This document shows positions 11,786 to 20,942 of a stretch of 64,000 bases of DNA, piece after piece. Each line of letters opens with the position of its first letter. Positions within the stretch are counted from its first letter, which is position 1. The notes under the pieces were generated by a model. That model worked only from the letters and a program-made list of their open reading frames with translations, searched no databases and was not told where the DNA came from. The stretch is taken from the NCBI RefSeq assembly GCF_036248275.1, contig NZ_CP109181.1, forward strand, positions 3,038,001 to 3,102,000, read 5' to 3'. The translations under genes were made by a program, and so were the position numbers. The stretch is from Streptomyces sp. NBC_01716. GTDB taxonomy: Bacteria; Actinomycetota; Actinomycetes; Streptomycetales; Streptomycetaceae.

Positions 11786-12616
11786 TCAGTCCTTCTTGAG
11801 CTGTTCCATCAGCGCCAGCATGTCCTCGACCATGGCCGGTTCCAGCCCGCCCAGATGGAGGACCTGCTGCTGGTCGAGGTCGAAGTCGGAGTCCCGCCGG
11901 TTCCGGTCGTAGTCGACGACCTGGCCGACGGAGAGCGAGAGTACGGCCTGTCCGTCGAGCACTTCGAGCACCGGGTTGTCACCCCCGGCCTGACTCACCA
12001 GATAGGCCCGCTCCCCCACTTCGGGGACCAGCTTCAGGGTCTGTTCCCCCGAACCCTGGTCGGCCGGGTGGATCAGGGACGCGTCGAACTGCGGCCCCGG
12101 ATCGGTCTTCTTGTGCAGCGTGTACGTGATCTCGGCGTACGCGCGCACGATCGGCCCCTCACGGTGCTTCTCTCCGGCCGACGCCTTCGGTACGAGGCTG
12201 ACCGTGCAGACGGACTGGTCGAGCGCCTTGTCCTCGCCCACCGCGGCGAACGGGTCCCGCTTCACACCGATGGTGGCGGACAGCGCCGACAGGTCGGCGT
12301 CGAGGCAGAGGTTGCGGCTGACGCCGTAGCCCTGGAGGTCCGGTCCGACCCTGTTGTACGCCCACAGGCCGCCCGCCCACACCGCGGAGCTCAGCAGCAC
12401 CCCGGCCAGCCCCCAGACCCACGGACGCTGCCGCAGCGGCACTCCCCGGATCAGGGGACGCTCGTCGGCGCCCATCGTCTCGGGCTCGTGCTCCGGCCCG
12501 TCGGCACCGGCCGGGCCCGGAGCCGGGCGGAAGCCGGCGTCTCCCGGACGCCCGGGGCGTCTCGGCGGCGGGACCGGCGCGGACGCCTCGCCTTCCAGTT
12601 CCGGTTCGGAGATCAT
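11786..12616 (-). CDS. Hypothetical single-pass membrane protein
   Basis: I do not recognise this 276-residue protein. It has a Pro-rich cytoplasmic N-terminus (about 75 residues), one transmembrane helix (WVWGLAGVLLSSAVWAGGLWAY, near 70-90) and an extracytoplasmic domain. That domain has two cysteines (NLCLDADL and QSVCTVSL) that could form a disulfide and sits on a run of beta strands. Its ATG overlaps the stop of the upstream AI-2E-type permease as ATGA, so the two are co-translated. The head-on neighbour ahpD ends only 6 bp away. It may be a permease partner, but this is inference from the coupling. Confidence 0.75.
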   Translation of the reverse strand: MISEPELEGEASAPVPPPRRPGRPGDAGFRPAPGPAGADGPEHEPETMGADERPLIRGVPLRQRPWVWGLAGVLLSSAVWAGGLWAYNRVGPDLQGYGVSRNLCLDADLSALSATIGVKRDPFAAVGEDKALDQSVCTVSLVPKASAGEKHREGPIVRAYAEITYTLHKKTDPGPQFDASLIHPADQGSGEQTLKLVPEVGERAYLVSQAGGDNPVLEVLDGQAVLSLSVGQVVDYDRNRRDSDFDLDQQQVLHLGGLEPAMVEDMLALMEQLKKD

Positions 12617-14004
12617 TCCGATCCGTTCCGGGGCTCGGCCGGAGGCGTGTCGGAGACCGGCGCGTCCGGACGGGGGGCGGGGGCGGCCGGAGCCGGGGGC
12701 GGAATGACCGGGGCGGGCGTCGGCGCGACAGCGAGCCCCACCGTCGCGGCGTGCGGCTCCGGACCGCCGTCGCGCGGCGAAGGCTCCCGGCTGTACGCGC
12801 GCAGGTAGCCGACGACGGTGTTCGTGACCGCGACCAGCGGCACCGCGACGACCGCCCCGCCGATACCGGCGACGAGTCCGCCCGTCGCGACGGCGAGGAC
12901 GACGGCCAGCGGATGGACCCGTACCGCGCGGCCGAGGATGAAGGGCTGGAGGATATGGCCCTCGATCTGCTGGACGGCGAGGACGACGATCAGCACCATC
13001 AGCGCCGTGAACACGTCCTGGGTGACCAGCGCGACGACCACGGCGAGCGCGCCGGAGATCACGGCTCCGACGAGCGGGATGAACGCTCCGAGGAAGATGA
13101 AGACGGCCAGCGGCACCGCGAGCGGGACATCGAGGAAGTAGAGCCCGAGGCCGATGAAGACCGCGTCGATCAGCGCGACAATGAGCGTCCCGCGTACATA
13201 CGCCGTCAGCGTGCGCCAGGCGCGCGGCCCGGCCCCGGCCAGACCCGGACGGGCCTGAGCGGGGAAGAGCTTGAGCGACCACTCCCAGATCCGCCGGCCG
13301 TCGTAGAGCAGGAACAGCGTGGAGAACACGGCGAGCAGGATCCCCGTCAGCAGCTCGACCACGACGGTCACGCCCTGGATGCCCGCGGAGGTGATCTCCT
13401 CGGTGTTGGTGCCGATCGCGTCGCTGAGGCTCTTCGCGAGGTCGTTGATCTGCTGCTCGGTCACATGGAACGGGCTGTTGAGCAGCCAGCGTTTGAGCTC
13501 GTCGATGCCGTCGGTGACGCGGTCGGAGAGCACGTCGATGTTCTCGACGACCTGCCACACCACGAACCAGCCTGTGAGGCCCATGATGACGAACCCGGCG
13601 AAGGCGGTCACCGCGGTGGCCACACCACGCGGCAGGCCCCACTTCTTGAGCCTGGCGACCGTGGGCTGGAGAAGCGCGGTGACGAGCAGCGCGCCGACGA
13701 ACGCCATCACCACGAGCTGTACGGCGCCGATGATCTTCATCAACACCCAGAGCATGGCGGCCAGTACGAGCAGCCGCCAGGCGGCCTCGGCGGCGACCCG
13801 CATCCCCCACGGAATGGCCGCCGCCGGCTCCGGTTTGGCCTGGGCGCCCGGTATGTGGGCCGGCGGGACCGGAGCGGTCTCCGGTCCGCGTCCGCCCTCC
13901 GGCACGTCGTCCGCCGTAGCCTCCGTACGGCGTTCCCCCAACCGCTCTCCCAGCTGGGTCAGTTCGGCTCCGACCCGGCCGAGCCACCCCGGCAGTTTCG
14001 ACAT
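12613..14004 (-). CDS. AI-2E family transporter (PerM-like permease)
   Basis: This 463-residue polytopic membrane protein belongs to the AI-2E exporter/PerM family. After a 75-residue charged N-terminus, about eight hydrophobic segments are visible, including a pair at roughly residues 70-125. The family-typical reentrant block is IFLGAFIPLVGAVISGALA, and HILQPFILGRAVRVHPLAV is the conserved late signature. Family members export small molecules such as quorum signals, or act in Na+/H+ exchange; the substrate here is unknown. The ATG at 14004 has a GAAGGA ribosome site 7 bases upstream; earlier in-frame codons lack one and encode unrelated sequence. The gene is coupled to the downstream membrane protein. 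Confidence 0.88.
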   Translation of the reverse strand: MSKLPGWLGRVGAELTQLGERLGERRTEATADDVPEGGRGPETAPVPPAHIPGAQAKPEPAAAIPWGMRVAAEAAWRLLVLAAMLWVLMKIIGAVQLVVMAFVGALLVTALLQPTVARLKKWGLPRGVATAVTAFAGFVIMGLTGWFVVWQVVENIDVLSDRVTDGIDELKRWLLNSPFHVTEQQINDLAKSLSDAIGTNTEEITSAGIQGVTVVVELLTGILLAVFSTLFLLYDGRRIWEWSLKLFPAQARPGLAGAGPRAWRTLTAYVRGTLIVALIDAVFIGLGLYFLDVPLAVPLAVFIFLGAFIPLVGAVISGALAVVVALVTQDVFTALMVLIVVLAVQQIEGHILQPFILGRAVRVHPLAVVLAVATGGLVAGIGGAVVAVPLVAVTNTVVGYLRAYSREPSPRDGGPEPHAATVGLAVAPTPAPVIPPPAPAAPAPRPDAPVSDTPPAEPRNGSE

Positions 14005-14052
14005 GCTCAATCCTTCTTCCCCGGAGTCGTACCGATCTGACGGTACACGCGC

Positions 14053-14085
14053 GAAGCCCCTCACCGTAGGACGGAGAGGGGCTTC
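14053..14085 (-). terminator. Stem-loop terminator after SLT gene
   Basis: GAAGCCCCTC pairs perfectly with GAGGGGCTTC over 10 bp with a 13-base loop. It lies between the end of the SLT-like gene and the start of the AI-2E-type permease gene. There is no U tract, as is usual in Streptomyces. Confidence 0.7.
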
Positions 14086-14144
14086 ACATGGTTGAGCGCC
14101 GACGGCCGGAATACCGACGGGAAAGAACGGGTCGGGCGGTCGGT

Positions 14145-14846
14145 CTAGTACCAGTTGTTGGCCTGCCAGAACGACCAGGCGCCGCACGGGCTGCCGTAGC
14201 GGTCGTTCATGTAGTTCAGGCCCCACTTGATCTGGGTGGCCGGGTTGGTCTGCCAGTCGGCGCCCGCGGAGGCCATCTTGGAGCCGGGGAGCGCCTGCAC
14301 GAGACCGAAGGCGCCCGACGAGGGGTTGGACGCCTGGTAGTTCCAGGTGGACTCGTGGTCCACGATGTTGCTGAAGCACTGGTACTGGTCGCCAGGGATC
14401 ATCTGGCGGGCCATCGCCTGGACTTCGGCGACCGAGTACGAGCTCTGGACCACGAAGTCGGAGGAGTCACGCGTCTCCGAGCGGCTGGCGCGCTCGGCCT
14501 CCTGCTCCTTGGCCTCACGCTCCTGCTCGGCCTTGTCCTCGGCGGCCTGCTTCTTCGCCTCGGCGTCCTTGGCGGCCTGGATACGAGCCGATTCCTCGGC
14601 GGACTTCTTCGCTGCCACGTCGGCGGCATTGGCCTGCGCGTCGGCCTGCTGCGCCAGTGACACAGTCTGGACCTGGGCGTGCTGGCCCGCGGGGATGTCT
14701 GCGAGGAGCGTCGTGTCAGCTGCGGTCGCCTCGAAATTGTCGTCCGAGGCCTGGGGAGCGCCCGAAGCCACTCCTACGACTGCGCCGACGGTGGTGACCG
14801 CTGTAGCTGATGCCACGGCGAATCCCCGGACCGAGATCCGGCTCAC
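14145..14846 (-). CDS. Secreted SLT/transglycosylase-like cell-wall hydrolase
   Basis: This 233-residue exported protein has a signal peptide (MSRISVRGFAVASATAVTTV to about residue 31) and a long charged coiled coil rich in Ala/Lys/Glu/Gln (roughly 60-120). A C-terminal lysozyme-like domain follows with the probable catalytic Glu in NIVDHESTWNYQ and then SGAFGLVQALPGSKM and GLNYMNDRYGSPCGAW. This layout is common to streptomycete autolysins that cleave peptidoglycan glycan strands during growth or germination. The GTG at 14846 is preceded by GGAAGGA; the ORF extends upstream but that part has no signal-like sequence. It lies in the conserved PhoH neighbourhood and ends at a stem-loop terminator. 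Confidence 0.87.
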   Translation of the reverse strand: MSRISVRGFAVASATAVTTVGAVVGVASGAPQASDDNFEATAADTTLLADIPAGQHAQVQTVSLAQQADAQANAADVAAKKSAEESARIQAAKDAEAKKQAAEDKAEQEREAKEQEAERASRSETRDSSDFVVQSSYSVAEVQAMARQMIPGDQYQCFSNIVDHESTWNYQASNPSSGAFGLVQALPGSKMASAGADWQTNPATQIKWGLNYMNDRYGSPCGAWSFWQANNWY

Positions 14847-15236
14847 ACGGTTTCCTTCCAGCAGCGTCCGTGTACGTGACCTCACGGATGCAATCGTGCC
14901 CCTGGCACTGGTCTCCGTACCGCACGTCACGGGAGACACGGGCCCGTCGGCAACTTCCATGGCGGAAGCGCCGGATGAAGCGCGGGCGGCATACGACGTC
15001 AAGTGTTGAGTTGTGTGGTGCGGCATCCCTGAAGATGCGGGTGTGTCGTATGCGGGGCCTGACGGAAGCAAGACTCTGCCGGACCCGGACGCCGCAAGGC
15101 AATTCTTCGTTGCGTGGGATAGCTCACACCCCGTTTGCCACCCGGGTTTCACGGAAATGGCCGCGCGGCAGAGCGCCGCCCGGCTAGGCTCTTGGGCCTT
15201 TCCGGGCGGCGCCAACTGCCGCATTCAGGCGGAGAA
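14847..15236. other. 390-bp intergenic leader between PhoH and SLT genes
   Basis: No gene is seen. Streptomyces resuscitation and autolysin genes often carry a cyclic-di-AMP (ydaO) riboswitch, so I looked for one on the minus strand. I could not find its conserved blocks. A TTGACG lies at about 15000 on the minus strand. A long structured leader is possible but unproven. Confidence 0.3.
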
Positions 15237-16553
15237 CTAACCTTCTTCCAGCATTTCGGTCACGAGCGCGGCGATCGGCGAGCGCTCGGAGCGGTTGAGG
15301 GTGACATGCGCGAAGAGCGGGTGCCCCTTGAGCTTCTCGACGACCGCGACCACGCCGTCGTACCTGCCCACACGCAAGTTGTCGCGCTGCGCCACGTCAT
15401 GGGTCAGCACCACGCGGGAGTCGGCCCCGATCCGGGAGAGAACCGTCAGCAGGACGTTCCGCTCCAGCGACTGGGCCTCGTCCACGATGACGAACGCGTC
15501 GTGCAGCGACCGTCCGCGGATGTGCGTCAGCGGCAGCACTTCGAGCATGCCGCGGCCCAGCACCTCCTCGATCACCTCACGGCCGGCGACGGCCGACAGC
15601 GTGTCGAAGACCGCCTGCGCCCAGGGGCTCATCTTCTCGGCCTCGGTGCCCGGCAGATAGCCGAGCTCCTGCCCGCCCACCGCGTACAGCGGCCGGAAGA
15701 CCATCACCTTCTTGTGCTGACGGCGCTCCAGGACCGCCTCCAGGCCCGCGCACAGGGCCAGGGCCGACTTGCCGGTGCCCGCACGGCCGCCCATCGAGAT
15801 GATGCCGATGTCCGGGTCGAGGAGCAGGTCGAGCGCGATGCGCTGCTCGGCGCTGCGGCCGTGGATCCCGAAGGCCTCCCGGTCGCCGCGGACGAGCTTC
15901 ACATTGCCCTCGGGCGTGATCCGGCCGAGCGCCTTGCCGCGGTCGGACTGGAGGACCAGTCCGGTGTGCACCGGCAGGTCGCTCAGCTCCGGCACGTACA
16001 GCGTCTCCTCGGTGAAGAGGAGATCGACCTGCTCGGCCGAGAGCGCCATCTCGCTCATTCCGGTCCAGCCGGAGTCGGTGATGGCCAGCTCCGCGCGGTA
16101 CTCCTCGGCGAGAAGTCCGACCGACGATGCCTTGATGCGCAGCGGCAGGTCCTTGGAGACGACGGTGACGTCGTACCCCTCGGCCTGGAGATTGCGCGCC
16201 ACCGCGAGGATCCGCGAGTCGTTGTCCCCCAGTCTGAAGCCGGCGGGAAGGACGCCGGGATCGGAGTGGTTGAGCTCGACGCGCAGCGTGCCTCCCAGGT
16301 CGCCCAGCGGGATGGGGGCGTCGAGGCGGCCGTACCGGATGCGGAAGTCGTCGAGCAGGCGCAGGGCCTGCCGGGCGAAGTACCCCAGCTCCGGATGGTG
16401 CCTCTTGGCCTCCAACTCCGTGATCACCACGATCGGCAGCACGACTTCGTGCTCGTCGAAGCGGGACATGGCGTTGGGATCGGCCAGCAGGACGCTGGTG
16501 TCGAGAACATAGGTGCGCCTGTCGGGCATGCGGCGCTTTGTGCTTGTCACCAC
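15237..16553 (-). CDS. PIN-PhoH ATPase (PhoH2-type RNA helicase/ribonuclease)
   Basis: This 438-residue cytoplasmic protein joins an N-terminal PIN nuclease to a C-terminal PhoH ATPase. The PIN domain has acidic residues D18 in [10 protein letters not shown]47 in ITELEAK, and D110/D112 in RLGDNDSRI. The PhoH domain has Walker [10 protein letters not shown] (255-263), Walker B VIVDEAQS and the sensor region [11 protein letters not shown]. In mycobacteria the same architecture unwinds and cleaves RNA. Two GTG codons in tandem open the frame and no strong ribosome site is present; [10 protein letters not shown] eight residues in is the alternative start. The neighbours SLT and UppS are the usual streptomycete order. 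Confidence 0.93.
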   Translation of the reverse strand: MVTSTKRRMPDRRTYVLDTSVLLADPNAMSRFDEHEVVLPIVVITELEAKRHHPELGYFARQALRLLDDFRIRYGRLDAPIPLGDLGGTLRVELNHSDPGVLPAGFRLGDNDSRILAVARNLQAEGYDVTVVSKDLPLRIKASSVGLLAEEYRAELAITDSGWTGMSEMALSAEQVDLLFTEETLYVPELSDLPVHTGLVLQSDRGKALGRITPEGNVKLVRGDREAFGIHGRSAEQRIALDLLLDPDIGIISMGGRAGTGKSALALCAGLEAVLERRQHKKVMVFRPLYAVGGQELGYLPGTEAEKMSPWAQAVFDTLSAVAGREVIEEVLGRGMLEVLPLTHIRGRSLHDAFVIVDEAQSLERNVLLTVLSRIGADSRVVLTHDVAQRDNLRVGRYDGVVAVVEKLKGHPLFAHVTLNRSERSPIAALVTEMLEEG

Positions 16554-16965
16554 GGAAGGACGTACCCCCTCGGACGAGGTCGGGATGCGACGGCGTCACG
16601 GGCTGTGGTCGCCCGCCTGACGGCGGACGGCGGACCGGACTCGGGCCCATGTGCGCGGGCCGAGGACCGGCCCTCCACGGCGCCCGTACGCGTCACCGTA
16701 CGATCGTCCTGGTGCAAAGGGCCTCCCGGGCGGACGGCTGGGCCGACCGCTGAGATTCGACGCCCGCCGTCATCGCTGACGGTTCTGCTCGGACGCCGAC
16801 CTGTGGAGAGGTATTCCCTCGAACACCCGCGGCCATGCCACGGCATATGACGACCACCGTGTGAACCTGGGATGACGGAACGTACGTCCAGCCGCGAACG
16901 AGCGTTCGGTGTGGCGTACGGGGAGATTCCGGGGAGGGGTATCGGAGGGCTTGCGGGACCGGGCC
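16554..16965. other. 412-bp intergenic region between UppS and PhoH genes
   Basis: This is the trailing region of the uppS transcript and promoter region of the minus-strand PhoH gene. It has several short GC-rich inverted repeats and no reading frame with a ribosome site or conserved-looking product. I see no RNA gene. Confidence 0.35.
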
Positions 16966-17730
16966 TCAGGCTCCGTAGCGGCGGTGTCGCGCGGCGTAGT
17001 CACGCAGGGCCCGGAGGAAGTCGACCTTGCGGAAAGCCGGCCAGAAGACTTCGCAGAAGTAGTACTCCGAATGGGCGCTCTGCCACAGCATGAAGCCGGA
17101 GAGACGCTGTTCGCCGCTGGTCCTGATCACCAGGTCGGGATCGGGCTGACCACGGGTGTAGAGGTGCGAGGCGATCAGGTCCGTGTCGACGATCTCCGCG
17201 AGCTCCTCGAAGGAGGTGCCCTTGTCGGCGTGGTCCAGCAGGAGGGAGCGGACGGCGTCGGCGATCTCCTGCCGCCCGCCGTAGCCGACGGCGACATTGA
17301 CCAGTATTCCGGCGTTGCCGTCGGTGGCCTGCTCGGCCTCTTTGAGGACGGTCTGCGTACGGGAGGGAAGCAGGTCCAGGGTGCCGACGTGGTGGACCCG
17401 CCAGCGGCCGTCGGCCGCGAGGTCGCGAACGGCGTTCTCGATGATGCCGAGGAGGGGGACCAGCTCCTCGTCGGGGCGGTCGAGGTTGTCCGTGGAGAGC
17501 AGCCACAGGGTGACCACCTCGACGTCCGTCTCGACGCACCAGCCGAGCAGTTCCTGGATCTTGCTGGCGCCGGCCATATGGCCCTGCTCGCTCGTACCGC
17601 CGGAGGCTTTCGCCCAGCGGCGGTTCCCGTCGAGGACGACACCGATGTGCTTGGGAAGCACCTGGGTGTGATCGAGGCGCCTTTCCACCCGGCGCGCGTA
17701 GAGCCCATACACCAGGTCGCGCAAGTTCAC
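16966..17730 (-). CDS. uppS: Isoprenyl transferase (cis-polyprenyl diphosphate synthase)
   Basis: This enzyme condenses isopentenyl diphosphate onto allylic diphosphates to make the long cis-polyprenyl (undecaprenyl-type) carrier lipid for cell-wall precursors. Visible hallmarks are the catalytic Asp in VVLDGNRRWAK (D34), the Mg2+/diphosphate loop, and the C-terminal RTSGEQRLSGFMLWQ with EYYFCEVFWPAF. I chose the GTG at 17730 (254 aa) because GAGGTGG lies 5 bases before it; a GTG three codons earlier (17739) would overlap that ribosome site. Streptomycetes often carry a second copy, so this may not be the only one. It is divergent from the aldo/keto reductase. Confidence 0.93.
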   Translation of the reverse strand: MNLRDLVYGLYARRVERRLDHTQVLPKHIGVVLDGNRRWAKASGGTSEQGHMAGASKIQELLGWCVETDVEVVTLWLLSTDNLDRPDEELVPLLGIIENAVRDLAADGRWRVHHVGTLDLLPSRTQTVLKEAEQATDGNAGILVNVAVGYGGRQEIADAVRSLLLDHADKGTSFEELAEIVDTDLIASHLYTRGQPDPDLVIRTSGEQRLSGFMLWQSAHSEYYFCEVFWPAFRKVDFLRALRDYAARHRRYGA

Positions 17731-17917
17731 TGATTCCACCTCTCGATTTCTGCCGGGGACCGCCCGTCAGGCGGCCCGCGGGGCGGCACGTCCACCGCGG
17801 GGAGGGCCGTCCGCGAAAAGAGGGGAGCGCCCCTGGCACCCGAAGCCGTCACAGTACTGCGCGGGCGGCACGACGGCCCAACCCGGTCTGTCACAAGTCC
17901 GTGATAGGGAAGGACTC

Positions 17918-18955
17918 GTGACTGAATTCCCCACTTACCTCGCAGCCGACGACCGTTACGACTCCATGGAGTACCGGCGCAGCGGACACAGCGGCCTCAA
18001 GCTGCCCGCGCTCTCCCTGGGCCTCTGGCACAACTTCGGTGACGACCGGACCATCGACTCGCAGCGCGCGATTCTGCGCCGCGCCTTCGATCTCGGCATC
18101 ACGCACTTCGATCTGGCGAACAACTACGGCCCCCCGCCCGGGTCCGCCGAGGAGAACTTCGGCAAGATCTTCGCGCAGGACTTCTCGGCTTATCGCGACG
18201 AATTGATCATTTCGACCAAGGCCGGATATCTGATGCATCCCGGCCCGTACGGCGAGTGGGGTTCCCGTAAATATCTGACGTCGTCGCTCGACGCCTCTCT
18301 CAAGCGGATGGGCGTCGACTACGTCGACATCTTCTACTCGCACCGCTTCGACCCGCACACCCCTCTTGAGGAGACCATGGGCGCGCTGGCGTCCGCGGTG
18401 CGGCAGGGCAAGGCGCTGTACGTGGGTGTGTCGTCGTACACGGCGGAGCAGACCGCCGAAGCGGCGCGGCTGCTGAAGGAGATGGGCGTTCCCGCGCTCA
18501 TCCACCAGCCCTCCTACTCGATGATCAACCGCTGGACCGAGGACGACGGTCTGCTCGACACGCTGGAGTCGGCCGGCATGGGCTGCATCTCCTTCGTACC
18601 GCTGGCGCAGGGCCTGCTCACCAACAAGTACCTCCAGGGGATTCCCGAGGGGTCACGGGCCACGCAGGGCAAGTCCCTCGACCCGGGCCTGCTCTCGGAC
18701 GAGGTCGTGCGCAGGCTGGGCGGGCTCAACGAGATCGCGCGGCGGCGCGGTCAGTCGCTGGCGCAGCTGGCGATCAACTGGGTGCTCCGTGACGAGCGGA
18801 TGACGTCGGCCCTGATCGGCGCGTCGAGCACGAAGCAGCTGGAGGAGAACGTCGCGGCGCTCGAAGGAGCCACGCTGACGGCCGAGGAGCTGAAGGAGAT
18901 CGACAGCTTCGCGGTGGACACGGAGGGCACCAACATCTGGGCCGGACGGAGCTGA
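17918..18955 (+). CDS. Aldo/keto reductase (YghZ/GPR-like)
   Basis: This 345-residue NADPH-dependent TIM-barrel oxidoreductase belongs to the branch containing E. coli YghZ, which reduces L-glyceraldehyde 3-phosphate and methylglyoxal. The tetrad is recognisable: Asp in THFDLANNYG, Tyr in the same block, Lys in IISTKAGY, and His in DIFYSHRFD. The extra GYLMHPGPYGEWGSRKY loop is typical of that branch. The GTG at 17918 follows GGAAGGA. It is divergent from uppS and likely monocistronic. Detoxification of reactive aldehydes is the probable role; the exact substrate is not fixed by sequence. Confidence 0.9.
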   Translation: MTEFPTYLAADDRYDSMEYRRSGHSGLKLPALSLGLWHNFGDDRTIDSQRAILRRAFDLGITHFDLANNYGPPPGSAEENFGKIFAQDFSAYRDELIISTKAGYLMHPGPYGEWGSRKYLTSSLDASLKRMGVDYVDIFYSHRFDPHTPLEETMGALASAVRQGKALYVGVSSYTAEQTAEAARLLKEMGVPALIHQPSYSMINRWTEDDGLLDTLESAGMGCISFVPLAQGLLTNKYLQGIPEGSRATQGKSLDPGLLSDEVVRRLGGLNEIARRRGQSLAQLAINWVLRDERMTSALIGASSTKQLEENVAALEGATLTAEELKEIDSFAVDTEGTNIWAGRS

Positions 18956-18993
18956 ACGCGCCACCGTCCGGAACTTGACGGGATGTGGACATG

Positions 18994-19033
18994 AAAAAAC
19001 GGGCCGGTCCGTGGGGGGGATACGGACCGGCCC
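18994..19033 (-). terminator. Rho-independent terminator for HxlR gene
   Basis: GGGCCGGTCCGT (19001-19012) pairs perfectly with ACGGACCGGCCC (19022-19033) around a 9-base loop. On the minus strand the stem is followed directly by a run of six U residues (AAAAAA at 18994-18999 on plus). It therefore terminates minus-strand transcripts, namely that of the HxlR gene 180 bp upstream, while still placing a strong hairpin after the plus-strand reductase gene. Confidence 0.85.
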
Positions 19034-19215
19034 GAGGGGGGGTTTCCACCATAACCCTTTGTAAGTAGTGCTGGGTGCCACGCACGCCGGTCGCTACGCT
19101 GCGGAGTTGCCGGTTTGGTGCGTCCGGCATGTAAAAGGCCCTGGACAGCGGGGCCGGGCGGGCTTCCGGTGGTTTTCGATTGGCGTGAAGTCGCCACCCG
19201 TTGGGAGTACACGGT

Positions 19216-19599
19216 TCAGAGCGAGGCGGCCTTCGCGGGGACCTTCGCGGCGGCCTTCGCCTTGTTCGCGATGATGACGTCCATGTTCTCGCGTCCCCAC
19301 CCGCCGAGTGGGATCAGCGCCGTGTTCAGCGCCTGGCCCAGCTCCGTGAGGGAGTACTCGACGCGCGGCGGGACCTCCCGGTAGACCTCGCGCTTCACGA
19401 TCGAGTCGGCCTCCAGCTCGCGCAGTTGCTGGATGAGCACCTTCTCGCTGACCCCTTCGACATGGCGCCGCAGCTCGCCGAAGCGCAGGACGCCCCCGTC
19501 GTTCAACGCCCAGAGGATCAGCGGCTTCCACTTGCCGCCGACGACGGCGACCGCCGCGTCGAGACCGCAGACGAAGGGGTTCCCGGGCCGTCGTGTCAC
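19216..19599 (-). CDS. HxlR-family transcriptional regulator
   Basis: This 127-residue winged-helix regulator has the family pattern NPFVCGLDAAVAVVGGKWKP at the N-terminus with a lone Cys. HxlR/HypR-type members use such a Cys to sense quinones, aldehydes or disulfide stress. The recognition part is RFGELRRHVEGVSEKVLIQQLRELE. A Lys/Ala-rich C-terminal tail is present. The GTG at 19599 has GAGGAG 6 bases upstream and is preferred over the TTG two codons earlier. It is divergent from the AlkZ-like gene, whose promoter region it may control. Confidence 0.88.
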   Translation of the reverse strand: MTRRPGNPFVCGLDAAVAVVGGKWKPLILWALNDGGVLRFGELRRHVEGVSEKVLIQQLRELEADSIVKREVYREVPPRVEYSLTELGQALNTALIPLGGWGRENMDVIIANKAKAAAKVPAKAASL

Positions 19600-19719
19600 T
19601 GCCAACTCCTCGCCGGATGTTTCTACTTACCTTTGTGGCAGTACTCCGCCACAGGAAAGCTTACGAGGGCGCCCGGCGGTGGCGCCGTCATGCGGACGGA
19701 ATCTGTCCTGTATGACTCC

Positions 19720-19725
19720 TAGGGT
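19720..19725 (+). promoter_or_regulatory. Candidate leaderless promoter -10 (TAGGGT)
   Basis: TAGGGT matches TANNNT and lies 7 bases before the ATG of the AlkZ-like gene, which has no ribosome site. This is the signature of a leaderless transcript. Confidence 0.5.
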
Positions 19726-19732
19726 CGGCCGT

Positions 19733-20929
19733 ATGACGACGAAGAAGACCGAGTCCGTGCCGGAGTCCGTGTCCGTGTCCGTGAGCTGGGCCGCAGCCAA
19801 CGCACGGCGGCTGGCCCGGCAGGGGCTCGCCGCGCCCTCGGGCGGCGGCCCCGCCGCCGTCACCGGCGCCATGGTCGGCGCCCACGCGCAGGTGCTGTCC
19901 GCGGCCGAACTGTCCGTCGCGCTGCGGCTGGACGGCGGGGAGACACGCGAGGCCGTGCGCGGCGCGCTGTGGACGGACGGCAGTCTGGTCAAGACGTTCG
20001 GGCCGCGCGGCACCGTACATCTGCTGCCGTCGGCCGAGCTGCCGCTGTGGACCGGGGCGCTCTCCGCGCTGCCCGCGGGCAACCCCATGCCCGCGGGCGT
20101 GCGGATGAGCGAGGCCGAGACCGACCAGGTCGTCGCCGCGATCGCCGACGCGCTGGCGGACGACGACCTCACCGTCGACGAGCTGACCGACGAGATCGTG
20201 GGGCGTACCGGGCCCTGGGCCGGGGACCTGGTCATGGACGCGTTCCAGACGAAGTGGCCGCGCTGGCGGCAGATGACGCACACGGCGGCGCACCGTGGCG
20301 CGCTCTGCTTCGGGCCGAACCGGGGGCGGAAGGTCACGTACACCAATCCCCACCGGCTGCTGCCCGGATTCGTCCCGCTGGCGGGGCCGAAGGCGCTCGC
20401 CGGGCTCGTGGAGCGCTATCTGTACGCGTACGGGCCCGCCACCCCGCAGCACTTCGCCAAGTGGCTCACCACACCGGTGAAGTGGGCCAGGGAACTGTTC
20501 GACACGCTCGCGGCCGAGGGCCGCACCGAGCGGGTCGGCTACGAGGGCGGGCCCGCCTGGGTGGTGGCGGGCGACACGGACTTCCCGGCCGGGCCGGTGG
20601 CTCGCGGTCTGCGGCTCCTCCCCTACTTCGACGCCTTCACCATCGCCTCCCAGCCGCGCGAACGGCTCTTCCCCGGCACGGCGTACGAGCGGGCGCTCGG
20701 GGGCGGGCAGGCCGGGAACTACCCCGTCGTGCTGATCGACGGGGTCGTCGCCGGGGTGTGGCACCAGCGCCGCTCCGGGAAGTGGCTGGACGTCACGGTG
20801 GAACCGCTGCGCCCGCTGACGGCCGCGCGGCGCGCGGAGCTCGATGAGCAGGTGGAACGGACGGGCCGGATCCTTCAGGGCACGCCGCGCCTCACGGTCG
20901 GAACGGTGGCGGTCGGGCCGCACGCCTAG
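19733..20929 (+). CDS. AlkZ-like winged-helix DNA glycosylase family protein (HTH_42)
   Basis: This 398-residue protein is built of tandem winged-helix repeats (HTH_42 family). Characterised members AlkZ and YcaQ excise bulky or cross-linked N-alkyl bases. The catalytic tripeptide of that family is Q-x-Q or Q-x-D; at the equivalent place here I read H51-A-Q53 in VGAHAQVLSA, a variant that I recall for some AlkZ-like proteins. Other landmarks are RGTVHLLPSAELPLW and ARGLRLLPYFDAF late in the chain. It is probably a housekeeping or self-resistance glycosylase. No genotoxin biosynthetic genes are visible nearby. The ATG at 19733 follows a -10 box directly; the ORF continues upstream but only through the divergent promoter region. 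Confidence 0.85.
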   Translation: MTTKKTESVPESVSVSVSWAAANARRLARQGLAAPSGGGPAAVTGAMVGAHAQVLSAAELSVALRLDGGETREAVRGALWTDGSLVKTFGPRGTVHLLPSAELPLWTGALSALPAGNPMPAGVRMSEAETDQVVAAIADALADDDLTVDELTDEIVGRTGPWAGDLVMDAFQTKWPRWRQMTHTAAHRGALCFGPNRGRKVTYTNPHRLLPGFVPLAGPKALAGLVERYLYAYGPATPQHFAKWLTTPVKWARELFDTLAAEGRTERVGYEGGPAWVVAGDTDFPAGPVARGLRLLPYFDAFTIASQPRERLFPGTAYERALGGGQAGNYPVVLIDGVVAGVWHQRRSGKWLDVTVEPLRPLTAARRAELDEQVERTGRILQGTPRLTVGTVAVGPHA

Positions 20930-20942
20930 GCCGGGGGCTCCG

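Noticed and set aside
14847..15236. Cyclic-di-AMP (ydaO) riboswitch before the SLT hydrolase
   Set aside because: It was expected from the gene class, but the conserved riboswitch blocks could not be found on the minus strand.
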